A stretch of 64,000 nucleotides of DNA from SXTU01 sp964496695 (GTDB lineage: Bacteria; Verrucomicrobiota; Verrucomicrobiia; Limisphaerales; SXTU01). The notes under the pieces are model-generated. The model ran no database searches. It was not told the DNA's origin and saw only the letters and a list, made by a program, of their open reading frames with translations. Positions 28,332 through 36,547 of this stretch are shown one piece after another. The first letter of the stretch is position 1; each line of letters begins with the position of its first letter. The position numbers were made by a program, and so were the translations under genes. The stretch is taken from assembly GCA_964496695.1 (NCBI GenBank), contig CAZCBE010000016.1, forward strand, positions 14,746-78,745, written 5' to 3'.

Positions 28332-29465
28332 ATGATCGCCACCCAAATCCGCCAGAAGGACGCCCTCTTCTATTTCGCCTCCTATTCCCCGGAGCAGCTC
28401 CTCCAGAAGGTCCGTTTCATCAGCCGTTTCTACGGGGACGAGGCGGGCACCATTCCCGCCGAGCCGCCGCCGGAGGAGCCGGATGACGTCGCGCAGTTCA
28501 TCGCCCGCGTCGAGCGCAGCGACGCCGCCTTTCAGCGCGACCTGTCCCACGCGAAGGTCAAGGCCATCCGCAACTTCTACGAAACCGCCGTCACGCAGCC
28601 GCTCATTCCCGGCACCGTGCTGCTCTTCACCCCGCAGTCGCTCCGTTTCGACGCCTGGTCGGACGGCAGCGGTGTGGGGCAACTGCGCGAGCCGGACGAG
28701 AAGTATCTGATCATTGACGGCCAGCACCGGCTCGCCGCGCTGGAGTTTTACGCGCGCACCCACCCGGAGGAGGCGAAGAACATCCGCGTGCCCTGCATCA
28801 TCTTCGATGGCCGCAGCGAGGACTTCGCCACCGAGATGTTCGTCATCATCAACTCCACGCCCACGCGCATCAACAAGAGCCACCTCGTGGACCTCTACGA
28901 AAAGGTCTCGTGGGCCGATCCCGACCGCCGTTTCGCCGCCGACATCACCGAGCAGCTCTATCGCGCCGAGGACAGCCCGCTGCGCTACCGCATCAACCGT
29001 CTCGGCGGCCGCAGCCGGCAGGAGAAGTGGATCTTGCAGGCCGAGCTGTTCAACGAGGTTCACCGCTGGATTCGCCAGGAATGGCCGGGCATCCAGAAGG
29101 CCGGGGCCACCAAGCACCATGCGCACTGCTACTACCTTGCCCTGCGCGATCTCCTCAAGGCCGCCGCCCAGGTCTGGAGCGCCCAGTGGGGCCAGCCCGA
29201 CTGGATGGTCACCAAGCCCGTGACGCTCAAGGCCCTCGTCCGCGTGGCCATGGATCTCACCGCGCAGGACCCCCTGCCGGTCGAGGACCGCACGGCGCGC
29301 TGGACACAACGGCTCGCTCCGTGGGCCGAACTCGCCGAAGCCTTCCGCGCCGAGGGCTTCTACGCCCGCTTTCCGGCGAAGGGCCAGACCGAGCGCGTCG
29401 CCAGCATCCACCGCGAACTGGCGAGCGCCATCGGGCTGCGCAAGCGGGCGCGGGCGGCAGAGTAG
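28332..29465 (+). CDS. DGQHR-domain protein (DndB-like), stand-alone
   Basis: A 377-residue soluble protein with the DGQHR motif in YLIIDGQHRLAALEFYA (about residues 124-140) and the associated MFVIINSTPTRINKSHLVDLY block. DGQHR proteins include DndB, the regulator of DNA phosphorothioation genes, and homologues in several defence islands and mobile elements. The domain's activity is poorly defined. There is no dndCDE, restriction or other defence gene nearby: the neighbours are GNAT acetyltransferases and an MFS transporter. Start ATG 28332 fits the family N-terminus (an RQKDALFYFASY opening). Confidence 0.88.
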   Translation: MIATQIRQKDALFYFASYSPEQLLQKVRFISRFYGDEAGTIPAEPPPEEPDDVAQFIARVERSDAAFQRDLSHAKVKAIRNFYETAVTQPLIPGTVLLFTPQSLRFDAWSDGSGVGQLREPDEKYLIIDGQHRLAALEFYARTHPEEAKNIRVPCIIFDGRSEDFATEMFVIINSTPTRINKSHLVDLYEKVSWADPDRRFAADITEQLYRAEDSPLRYRINRLGGRSRQEKWILQAELFNEVHRWIRQEWPGIQKAGATKHHAHCYYLALRDLLKAAAQVWSAQWGQPDWMVTKPVTLKALVRVAMDLTAQDPLPVEDRTARWTQRLAPWAELAEAFRAEGFYARFPAKGQTERVASIHRELASAIGLRKRARAAE

Positions 29466-29507
29466 GGTGTGCCGACGTGTAATCCCGGTTGTGCTCACGG
29501 CCAAAGG

Positions 29508-29601
29508 TTAAAGGGTTAAAGGGTTGAAGAGCTGAAGGGTTGAAGAGGCGTCCAGTGCCGCCTCAGCCCTCTTTAACTCTTCAACCCTTTAACTCTTCAA
29601 C
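29508..29601. repeat. word-built inverted repeat, GGGTTGAAG/GGGTTAAA words
   Basis: The left arm (29508-29548) is tandem TTAAAGGGTTAAAGGGTTGAAGAG-like words. The right arm (29567-29601) is their reverse complement (CTTTAACTCTTCAACCC...). It lies 70 nt before the MFS gene and about 40 nt after the DGQHR gene; any terminator function is not shown. Confidence 0.8.
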
Positions 29602-29671
29602 TCGTCAAAATAATACGGGTGCGTAACAAAACCCTTGTCCGCCCTCCCCGCGTCGTGTCCAATTGCGCACC

Positions 29672-31384
29672 ATGAGTTCTCCGCAGACGCCCGCGCCGAA
29701 GCTTAACGTGACCCAGTGGCTGATCCTCACCGTCGCCAGCATCGGCTTCCTCTTTGACACCTACGAGCTGCTGATGACGCCGCTCGTCGCCGTGCCGGCC
29801 ATCGCGGAGCTGCTCCAGGTGCCGCCGAACAACCCGATCGTCACCGAGTGGACGGGCCGGCTGCTCTGGCTCACCGCGCTCTGCGGCGGCACGTTCGGCC
29901 TGCTGGGCGGCTGGCTCATTGACCGCTTCGGGCGCAAGACCATCATGGCGGCGAGCATCTTCCTCTACGCCTTCTCACCGTGCGCGGCGGCCTTTGCAAC
30001 GAGCCTGCCGGTCTTCATCTTCTTCCGCTGCACCACCTTCATCGGCGTGTGCGTCGAGTTCATCGCCGCTATCACCTGGCTGGCGGAATTGTTCCCCGAC
30101 AAGCGCATGAAGGAAATGGCGCTGGGCTATACGCAGGCGTTTGCCTCCGTCGGCGGCCTGCTGGTGACCGGCATCAACGTCTGGATCATCGGCCACGCGA
30201 ACGAGCTGCCCGCGCTGCCCGTGCCGGAAATCTTCAACACCCACGCGACGTGGCGCTACACGCTCCTCACCGGCTTCCTGCCGGCCATCCCCATCGCGCT
30301 GCTGCTGCCGTTTGTGCCGGAATCGAAGGTCTGGCTGGAGCGTCGCGCCTCCGGCTCGCTCAAGCGCCCGAGCTTCGGCGAGCTCTTCTCGCCCGAGCTG
30401 CGCCGCATCACGCTCGTCACCGCCGCCCTCTCCGCCTGCGCTTACGGCGCGGCGTTCGGCGCGCTGCAGATGACCCCGCTCCGCATCGCGCCCGGCCTCC
30501 CCGACATGGCCGAGCACCGCACGTCGCTCAAGCCGCTCCAAGATGAGGCGAAGGAACTGAACAAGCAGCTCGACGCCGTGATGGTCCCGTTCCGTCAGGC
30601 TACCGCCGAGGTGCCGGGCCTGCTGGAAGTTGCGGCCAACCGCGCGAAAATCCGCATCGCCCAGCGCGGAATGCGGAACGCCATGGATAATCCCGCCACG
30701 CCCGAGGCGAAGAAGGAGGAGTTGAAAGCCCAGTTCGCCGCCTCGACCAACAAGTTCGCCGAGCTGGACGCCAGCCTGACCAAGCTCACCGAGGGCAAGC
30801 CCGACGCGAAGAAGGCCGTCATCGAGCGCGAGAAGATGCTGAAGCTCCTCGGCGACAACCGCGCCAAGCAGGAGCCGTTCGACCTCGCCATAAAGGCGCG
30901 CGGCAACACCGTGCAGCTCTGGCAGGAGCTGGGCGGACTCGGCGGGCGCATCGCGCTGGCCGCGCTGCTCGTGGTCGCCATCAGCCGCGGCACGCTGCTG
31001 CGGCTCTTCCAAATCCCCGGCCTGCTCGTCATCCCGCTGACCTACGTCTGGCTCTTCCGCGACCAGCCCGGCCTGTTCCAGTTTGGCGTGGCGGCGGCGG
31101 GTTTCCTGACCGTGGCGCAGTTCAGCTACTTCGGCGAATACCTGCCCAAGATTTTCCCGCTCCACCTGCGCGGCACCGGCGGCAGCTTCGCCACCAACGT
31201 GGGCGGACGCATGATCGGCACCTCGGCGGCGTTCCTCACCGCGAACATCATCGCGCCGAACCTGCCCGGCAACACCTTCGAGCAGGTCGCCCTCGCGGCG
31301 GCCATCACCGGCACCGGCGTCTATGCCATCGGCTTGGGCTTGAGCTTCCTGCTCCCCGAGCCGCCCGCTGAGGACAAGCACTGA
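29672..31384 (+). CDS. MFS transporter with a long periplasmic coiled-coil insertion
   Basis: A 570-residue major facilitator protein from ATG 29672. Six helices of the first half are clear, with the loop 2-3 motif GGWLIDRFGRKT (residues 79-90) and a charged loop 4-5 (FPDKRMKEMALGY). Helix 7 is about 246-267. A segment of about 145 residues (275-420) then follows, rich in Lys/Glu/Ala and helical (EAKELNKQLDAVMV; KKEELKAQFAASTNKFAELDA), before helix 8 at about 424-440. By topology this segment would be periplasmic. The last helices include YFGEYLPKIFPLHLRGTGGSFATNVGGR. It resembles sugar/organic-acid carriers. A DapA-family aldolase gene follows 35 nt downstream, so the substrate may be a sugar acid or amino sugar. 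Confidence 0.87.
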   Translation: MSSPQTPAPKLNVTQWLILTVASIGFLFDTYELLMTPLVAVPAIAELLQVPPNNPIVTEWTGRLLWLTALCGGTFGLLGGWLIDRFGRKTIMAASIFLYAFSPCAAAFATSLPVFIFFRCTTFIGVCVEFIAAITWLAELFPDKRMKEMALGYTQAFASVGGLLVTGINVWIIGHANELPALPVPEIFNTHATWRYTLLTGFLPAIPIALLLPFVPESKVWLERRASGSLKRPSFGELFSPELRRITLVTAALSACAYGAAFGALQMTPLRIAPGLPDMAEHRTSLKPLQDEAKELNKQLDAVMVPFRQATAEVPGLLEVAANRAKIRIAQRGMRNAMDNPATPEAKKEELKAQFAASTNKFAELDASLTKLTEGKPDAKKAVIEREKMLKLLGDNRAKQEPFDLAIKARGNTVQLWQELGGLGGRIALAALLVVAISRGTLLRLFQIPGLLVIPLTYVWLFRDQPGLFQFGVAAAGFLTVAQFSYFGEYLPKIFPLHLRGTGGSFATNVGGRMIGTSAAFLTANIIAPNLPGNTFEQVALAAAITGTGVYAIGLGLSFLLPEPPAEDKH

Positions 31385-31419
31385 CCTAGCAGCCGCCGAC
31401 GTGAGGCGGCGGATGCTTC

Positions 31420-32454
31420 ATGAACGCACCGACACCTCCCGCGACCCGCGCCGACTGGCACGCGCGCCTCTTCCCGCGCGGCATCCCGCCGCTCTGGTGT
31501 CCGCTGCTCACGCACTACCGCGCCGACGGCTCGCTCGACCACGCCCGCATCACCGCCCACCTGCGCCACCTCGCGCCGCACGTGAAGGGCTTTCTCATCC
31601 CTGGCTCGACGGGGGATGGGTGGGAGATGACGGATGCGGAGATACGTGAGTTGCTTGGCCTCGCGCGGGAGCAGACGGCGAAGCTGGAACTGCATCTGCT
31701 GATTGGGGTGTTGAAGACAGACGAAGGTGCTGCGTGTTCCGTGTTGCGTGAACAAGGCCGGACGCTCACGGACGTAGCCACGCAACACGCAACACGCAGC
31801 ACGCCTGGCTTCACTGTTTGTCCTCCCAAGGGCGCAGACCTGCCCCAAGAAACCATCCACGATGCCCTGGCCGACATTCTCGAACTCGGCTTCCCCACCG
31901 CGCTCTACCAGCTCCCGCAGGTCACGCAGAACGAGATGTCGCCCGAGACCTTGGCCGATCTCGCCGCACGCTTCCCTAACTTCATCCTCTTCAAGGACAC
32001 CAGCGGCGCGGACAAGGTCGCGAACTCAGGCTTGGACTTCGGAGGTGTCTTCCTCGTGCGCGGCGCAGAGGGTGGTTACGCAACCTGGCTCAAGGCCGGC
32101 GGCGGGCCTTACGACGGCTTCCTCCTCAGCACGGCGAACTGCTTCGGGCGCGAACTGCATCAGGTGATCGAGTTGCTCAAGACCGGCCAACGTGACGAGG
32201 CCCAACGCCTCTCCGACCGGCTCGCCGCCGTGGTGAAAGAAGTCTTCGCCCTCGTCGTCGGCCTGCCGGACGGCAACGCTTTTGCCAACGCGAACAAGGC
32301 GATGGACCACTTCTTCGCGCATGGCCCGCAGGCGGCCAGCGTGACCCCGCCACGCCTGCACGCCGGCAGCCGGTTGCCTGTCGAGGTGATCCGGCAGGCG
32401 GGCGCGGCCCTGGAGCGGAGTGGATTCCTGCCGAAGCGTGGGTATTTGGAGTGA
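31420..32454 (+). CDS. DapA-family aldolase with a hairpin-derived insertion
   Basis: A 344-residue TIM-barrel class I aldolase of the dihydrodipicolinate synthase/N-acetylneuraminate lyase family. GSTGDG binds the keto-acid carboxylate, Tyr in ALYQLPQVT and Schiff-base Lys in FILFKDTSGAD are present. About 27 residues at about 103-129 are an extra segment translated from an inverted repeat (31727-31802). It replaces or extends the helix normally found after the IGV strand. The protein is otherwise complete. It is 35 nt downstream of the MFS gene, and a second DapA-family gene converges on it. The true substrate (2-keto-3-deoxy sugar acid, sialic acid or other) cannot be read from the sequence. 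Confidence 0.87.
   Translation: MNAPTPPATRADWHARLFPRGIPPLWCPLLTHYRADGSLDHARITAHLRHLAPHVKGFLIPGSTGDGWEMTDAEIRELLGLAREQTAKLELHLLIGVLKTDEGAACSVLREQGRTLTDVATQHATRSTPGFTVCPPKGADLPQETIHDALADILELGFPTALYQLPQVTQNEMSPETLADLAARFPNFILFKDTSGADKVANSGLDFGGVFLVRGAEGGYATWLKAGGGPYDGFLLSTANCFGRELHQVIELLKTGQRDEAQRLSDRLAAVVKEVFALVVGLPDGNAFANANKAMDHFFAHGPQAASVTPPRLHAGSRLPVEVIRQAGAALERSGFLPKRGYLE
31727..31802. repeat. word-built inverted repeat inside the DapA-family gene, GTGTTGC words
   Basis: The 24-nt left arm 31727-31750 (GTGCTGCGTGTTCCGTGTTG...) and right arm 31779-31802 pair with one mismatch; the spacer is 28 nt. The arms are tandem variants of GTGTTGC. The block contains no stop in the gene's frame. Confidence 0.88.
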
Positions 32455-32530
32455 AGCCCCAGAGGTTCTGGTAGAAATCGCGGCGCTAGTTTTCGCTGCC
32501 GTCCTCCCTCCACCGGGACTCCTCCGAGGT

Positions 32531-33445
32531 TCACTTGACCCACTCAAAGAACCCCAGCTTCTCCAAGTCCGCCCGCAGCGTGGCCTGCTGTTCCGCGCTC
32601 AGGCTCCCGTTCGGCAGCCTTGCCGGCCCGACGTCCACGCCGAGCATCTTCATCGTGGCCTTGGCCGCGCCCATGTAGCCGCGTGAGGCGAGCAGGGCGA
32701 TGAGCTGCACGGAGCGGAACTGCTCGTCACGCGCCGCCGGGAGATCCCCGCGCTCGAAGGCCGCGATGACACGGTTGTAAACGGGCGCGGCGAAGTTGTA
32801 GCTGCTGCCCACCGCGCCGGTCGCGCCGAGCGCGAGCGCGGCCAGCAGGTATTCGTCACAGCCCCACGGCACGCTGAACGCACCGCCGTCGAAGCGCAGG
32901 CACTGCTGGAACATCATGAGATCGGGGTTGGTGAACTTGATGCCGGCCAGGTTCGGAATGCGGTCGCGCGCCTGCGTGAGGAACTCCGGCATCGGCAGGG
33001 TGAAGCCGGTCAGCACCGGGATGTCGTAGTAGAAGAACGGCAGTTCCGGGCAGCCGCCGGCAATCTCCGCACAGCAGTCCACGAGCGACGCCACGGAGCG
33101 GGGCTTGAAGTAGCTGGGTGCCAGCGCGGCCACGGCCACGGCCCCGAGTTCTTGCGCCTGCGCCGCCAGCGTGCGGGCGTCCGTGAGGCAGTTCGTGCCC
33201 ACATGCACCACGACCTTCAGCTTCGAGCCGCGGGTCACTTCCATCCACCGCACCGCGAGCGCGCGCCGTTCCTCAAGCGTCAGCGAATGGCTCTCGCCGG
33301 TGCTGCCGCAGATGAAGGCGAAGCTCACCCCGCTGGCGGTCAGATGCGCCGCCTGTTTCTCAACCACGGCGAGGTTCAGCGAGCCGTCCGCGTGAAAGGG
33401 GGAGTGGGTGGCGGCGACAAGGCCGGTGAGGGGATAGGCTTTCAT
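32531..33445 (-). CDS. DapA-family aldolase (N-acetylneuraminate lyase/KDG aldolase-like)
   Basis: A 304-residue class I aldolase from ATG 33445; a TTG directly upstream is in frame but less likely. GSTGESHSLTLEER holds the keto-acid loop, Tyr is in FFYYDIPVLTG and Schiff-base Lys in AGIKFTNPD. FSVPWGCDEYLLAALALGATGAVGS forms the C-terminal barrel. The GSTGE loop and FYYDIP resemble N-acetylneuraminate lyase more than DapA proper. It faces the first aldolase gene (end to end, 76 nt apart). The two share little beyond the family core, so they are not a recent duplication. Confidence 0.9.
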   Translation of the reverse strand: MKAYPLTGLVAATHSPFHADGSLNLAVVEKQAAHLTASGVSFAFICGSTGESHSLTLEERRALAVRWMEVTRGSKLKVVVHVGTNCLTDARTLAAQAQELGAVAVAALAPSYFKPRSVASLVDCCAEIAGGCPELPFFYYDIPVLTGFTLPMPEFLTQARDRIPNLAGIKFTNPDLMMFQQCLRFDGGAFSVPWGCDEYLLAALALGATGAVGSSYNFAAPVYNRVIAAFERGDLPAARDEQFRSVQLIALLASRGYMGAAKATMKMLGVDVGPARLPNGSLSAEQQATLRADLEKLGFFEWVK

Positions 33446-33866
33446 CAATGATTCAAGGGCTGATAATCGGGCCGTTCAGTCGCGCGAGTTTGCGGATGCC
33501 TCCCCGTGCCGCAAGCCGATTCGTGGACGGACGACAGAACAGGTGGGAAAGCGCTCGCCCTGCCTCGAAGAGCGCGGCCTTGAGCCGCTTCACCGTTCAA
33601 ACATCCGCAGGGCCTGAATTCACCCAGCGTGATGCGTGCTGAAGAGGCTTTTTGCGCCGCGACTCGACAGCTCTGCTGTCCGACTGCATCAATGCCCAAC
33701 TCAAATGCTTCGGCACATGACGGCTCTCCCGTTGCTGCCCCTGGTCGCCAGCTATCGCCGCAGACGAGCTACCGGACTTGGCCCCGCGCAGTTCCGCCAC
33801 GCCAAGGAGCTGCTCGCCACTAAAGGCGGGGTTCCATGTCGGCAGCACGCGAAGTCCAGGCTGATC
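33446..33866. other. gene-free stretch of unclear nature
   Basis: Open frames on both strands here look unlike known families. A short REP-like palindrome (GACAGCTCTGCTGTC, 33666-33680) sits in the middle. The stretch does not resemble the neighbouring genes and may be a decayed element or a repeat whose other copies lie outside the window. Confidence 0.35.
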
Positions 33867-34646
33867 CTACTTCGGCGTCTCCTTCTTCTTGAACATGTCG
33901 CCGAGGCCCTTGGTGACACCCTTGGCGGCATCAACCGCGGTCCCGCCCACGCCCTTGGCCCCATCCAGCAGGGCTTTGCCGCCGCCGCTGATGAAGCCCG
34001 TGACGGCGGTGGTGGTCTTGGTCATCACCTCGGCCATCACGACTTTGATGACTTCGGCGGGCGTGATGCCGTCCGCGCCCTGGCCGAGGTTGCTCAGCTT
34101 GATGTCGGGCAGCGGGATGGTGGCGGACTGACCGCCGAGGAGCGTCAGGCTGAGGTTGATTTTCGCGTTGGAGATCACGATCTCGTCCACCTGCAGCTTC
34201 TTGCCGGCGCTCTTCTTGTCTTTGCTGGCGGGTCCGAGCAGGCTGGCCACGTAGGCGTCCACGTTTTCCTGAATCTTGCCCAGGTTGCTGCTGCCCAGGC
34301 TGCCCTCGAAGGTGATTTCCGCGGCGTCGGCCTTGACCGATTGCACGACGACCTTGTCGCCGAGCAGGGACATGGGCTTCACCTGCAGGCTGGCGACGCC
34401 GAGCTTCACCGCGTTCGGGGTCTTGAAGCCTTCCGGGTTGCCGATGACTAGGCCCTTGATCTCGCCGCCGCCGGAGAAGGCGGAAATGCTCACACCATCA
34501 AGCTGGATGGGCGCCTTGATCACTTCCGGGCCAAAAGCGACAACACCGCTTTTGACGATGGAGTTGAGTGACAGGAAGAGGGCAATGAGGCCGAGAAGGG
34601 CCACCACGGCGAGGCCGACAACGATTTTGATTAGGTTGCTTTTCAT
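33867..34646 (-). CDS. AsmA-like membrane-anchored protein
   Basis: A 259-residue protein from ATG 34646. One N-terminal membrane helix (LIKIVVGLAVVALLGLIALFLSLNSIV) is followed by a periplasmic AsmA-type beta region (GVSISAFSGGGEIKGLVIGNPEGFKTPNAVKLGVASLQVKP; VVQSVKADAAEITFEG). The C-terminus is a low-complexity, Ala/Gly/Lys-rich amphipathic tail (GGKALLDGAKGVGGTAVDAAKGVTKGLGDMFKKKE). AsmA-like proteins are linked to outer-membrane lipid transport; this is a short member. Upstream frame extension to 34919 is not used because it lacks a signal and overlaps unrelated sequence. Confidence 0.85.
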   Translation of the reverse strand: MKSNLIKIVVGLAVVALLGLIALFLSLNSIVKSGVVAFGPEVIKAPIQLDGVSISAFSGGGEIKGLVIGNPEGFKTPNAVKLGVASLQVKPMSLLGDKVVVQSVKADAAEITFEGSLGSSNLGKIQENVDAYVASLLGPASKDKKSAGKKLQVDEIVISNAKINLSLTLLGGQSATIPLPDIKLSNLGQGADGITPAEVIKVVMAEVMTKTTTAVTGFISGGGKALLDGAKGVGGTAVDAAKGVTKGLGDMFKKKETPK

Positions 34647-34761
34647 AGGTTTCAAGCTGGGAACGGGAAGTTCCTGTCCCCGAACGCGGAAAATCCTACC
34701 GAGGAAACGGGCGGGTGCAACCGCAGACTCTATGGGGAACACCAATTCGGGCGCACCACGG

Positions 34762-34947
34762 CTACAGCCGGGCGTCGGAACGACCGTTCCGCAGCGGGGG
34801 GTGCGGCGGAAGGAACGGGTGATACGGGGCGGAAAACTCGGCGGGGGCGCAGTCGGCGCAGAGGATTTCCTTGCCCACCAGCTCGACCAGACGCAGGGAA
34901 AACGTCCGGCGGCAGCCATCGCACTGCTCCGTCTGTTCTTTCGCCAT
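34762..34947 (-). CDS. small zinc-ribbon-like protein
   Basis: A 61-residue protein from ATG 34947. CDGCRRTF, about 15 residues, then CADC give a Cys4 knuckle pattern; the tail is Pro/Phe-rich. It could start further upstream (to 35049). It is flanked by AsmA-like and DUF2851 genes on the same strand. Family unknown; the call rests on the paired CxxC motifs only. Confidence 0.5.
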   Translation of the reverse strand: MAKEQTEQCDGCRRTFSLRLVELVGKEILCADCAPAEFSAPYHPFLPPHPPLRNGRSDARL

Positions 34948-35072
34948 GCCGGGAGTCACGAGCCGCGTCAGGGCAGAACGGAGCGGGGACGGGCTGCTAA
35001 GGGCGCTCATGCTGAGAGCGTGGTTAACAAGCGGTGGCAGACGTGTCAACGCTCCGTTTCACGACCGTAACC

Positions 35073-36488
35073 TCACCCACCGACCCGCCGCACCAGTTCA
35101 GGGAACCGGCAATGGTCACAGAGGGCGTTTGAATGCTCGCAGAAATCCCGGACGATCTGGAGGAGGCCCTGCTGTGAAGCGGCCCGCTGGAGCAGGCCGC
35201 GCGGCGGAGCCCCGGCGAAGAGGCGTTCGCGGGCGAGCCGCAGGGAGGCGTTGTCCTCCCCGGCGGGCCACGCAAGGAAACGGGTTTCGGCCGCCGTGCG
35301 GAGCGCGGCGTTGCGACCGGCGGCAGCCCGCGCCCAGAGCCAGGGGAGGACGACGTTCACCGCAAGATCTGTGAGCCGCGCCTCGCCCAGCAGGGGCTGC
35401 GGGGCCTTCAGGCGCGGGGATTTCAGCGTCCAGTGCCAGGCCCAGAAGCCGTCGTCGGGCGGCTGGAGCTGTTCGAGGAGGGAGGCGGGCAGGTGGTCAT
35501 CGGCCACCTCGCTAGTAAACCACTGTTCCAGCCGGGCGGGGAGACCGCTGCCGCCCAGCCAATGGGCGGCGAGGGCAAGGCGACGGAGCGGCTGGTTCGC
35601 CGGCCGCAGTCCGCTCATGCGCCAGGCAGCCCGGGGCAGGATGACCTCGCTGAAGCGTTCCCGCTCCCGCCACCAGGCATCCCATAGCCGGCGCAGATAC
35701 TCCGCGTCCGCCCCGCGCCCCCGCGGCAGCTCGGCGGGTAGCAGGCCGCTCCAGCCGAAGAGGCGCGCCTGCCAGAGTTCGGCGCTGAGCGGATCGGTGG
35801 TGGAGCCGGCCAGTTCAGCGAGGCGGCGCATGGGCCAGACGTTGTGCTTGTAGCCCAGCGCGGCAAAGAGGCCTTCCCAAAGGGACTGCTTCCAGCCGCA
35901 CTGACGGGCCCGGGCGGCGAGCTGCCCGGCCTTCAACTGGAGGCGGACCAGCGCGGCCTGCCGGAGGATGGCATCAAGCTGTTCGCGCGGCAGCGCGTGG
36001 AGCGGACCACTGCACTGGCCGGCCAGCCCGCCGGCCCGGAGCGCATCCGCACCGCCAAACCATTCGCTCAGCTCGCCGAGTGGCGCATCCAGCCGGGACT
36101 TGAGCGCCAGCGTCGGCAGGCCGCCGGGGTCGCTGCCTTCCCAGACGACATGCAGCACCACCGCGCGGAAGCCGGGGTTCACATCGTGCCGGTGCGCGCG
36201 CCAGCCGCTCACGGCCAGGTCAATCTCCACGTCACCCCGCTGCGGCGTGTCGCCGCCGAACTGCACAATGGCATCCCGAAAGTCCGGGCCGGGCTCGCGA
36301 TTGTGGAAGCCGGGGTGCAGCACGCGCACGGTGCGGCCATCGGCCAGGGCGAGCGAATCACGCAGCAGGCGCTGATGCTGCCAGACGGCCTGGAGGAGGC
36401 GCTCCGGCGGCGGCCCTTCCTCACGACAGGCCGCCGCACCGGGACGCTGCGTGCGCCAAGTGGCGTAAAAATTGGCCGGGAGTGGCAT
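35073..36488 (-). CDS. DUF2851 family protein
   Basis: A 471-residue protein from ATG 36488. It has the family-typical blocks VRVLHPGFHNREPGPDFRDAIVQFGG, GDVEIDLAVSGWRAHRHDVNPGFRAVVLHVVWEG and the KHNVWPMRRLAELA section. The C-terminus ends in a cysteine cluster (CEHSNALCDHC). The His/Asp/Glu pattern of the N-terminal third (NREPGPDF...DVEID...H) resembles PD-(D/E)XK-type nucleases, but this is inference and function is not established. It is probably co-oriented with, but not tightly linked to, the nuclease-fold gene upstream. Confidence 0.85.
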   Translation of the reverse strand: MPLPANFYATWRTQRPGAAACREEGPPPERLLQAVWQHQRLLRDSLALADGRTVRVLHPGFHNREPGPDFRDAIVQFGGDTPQRGDVEIDLAVSGWRAHRHDVNPGFRAVVLHVVWEGSDPGGLPTLALKSRLDAPLGELSEWFGGADALRAGGLAGQCSGPLHALPREQLDAILRQAALVRLQLKAGQLAARARQCGWKQSLWEGLFAALGYKHNVWPMRRLAELAGSTTDPLSAELWQARLFGWSGLLPAELPRGRGADAEYLRRLWDAWWRERERFSEVILPRAAWRMSGLRPANQPLRRLALAAHWLGGSGLPARLEQWFTSEVADDHLPASLLEQLQPPDDGFWAWHWTLKSPRLKAPQPLLGEARLTDLAVNVVLPWLWARAAAGRNAALRTAAETRFLAWPAGEDNASLRLARERLFAGAPPRGLLQRAASQQGLLQIVRDFCEHSNALCDHCRFPELVRRVGG

Positions 36489-36547
36489 GGCTTCGTTTGG
36501 AAAAAAGACCCCGCTTCTGTCCCCCACCCTCAAGCCGTCCCTGCTCC

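Noticed and set aside
28332..29465. DNA phosphorothioation (Dnd) defence system
   Set aside because: Only a DGQHR protein is present; no dndA, C, D, E or restriction partner lies nearby.
29508..29601. Tandem GGGTTGAAG words as a CRISPR-like array
   Set aside because: Units are adjacent without unique spacers, arms are inverted copies, and no cas genes are in the window.
29672..33445. Sialic acid catabolic operon
   Set aside because: An MFS carrier and two DapA-family aldolases are suggestive, but there is no NanE, NanK or NagA, and one aldolase faces the other. Substrate left open.
33597..33848. 83-codon minus-strand frame
   Set aside because: No recognisable motif, no ribosome-binding site, and it spans a REP-like palindrome; left as unassigned sequence.
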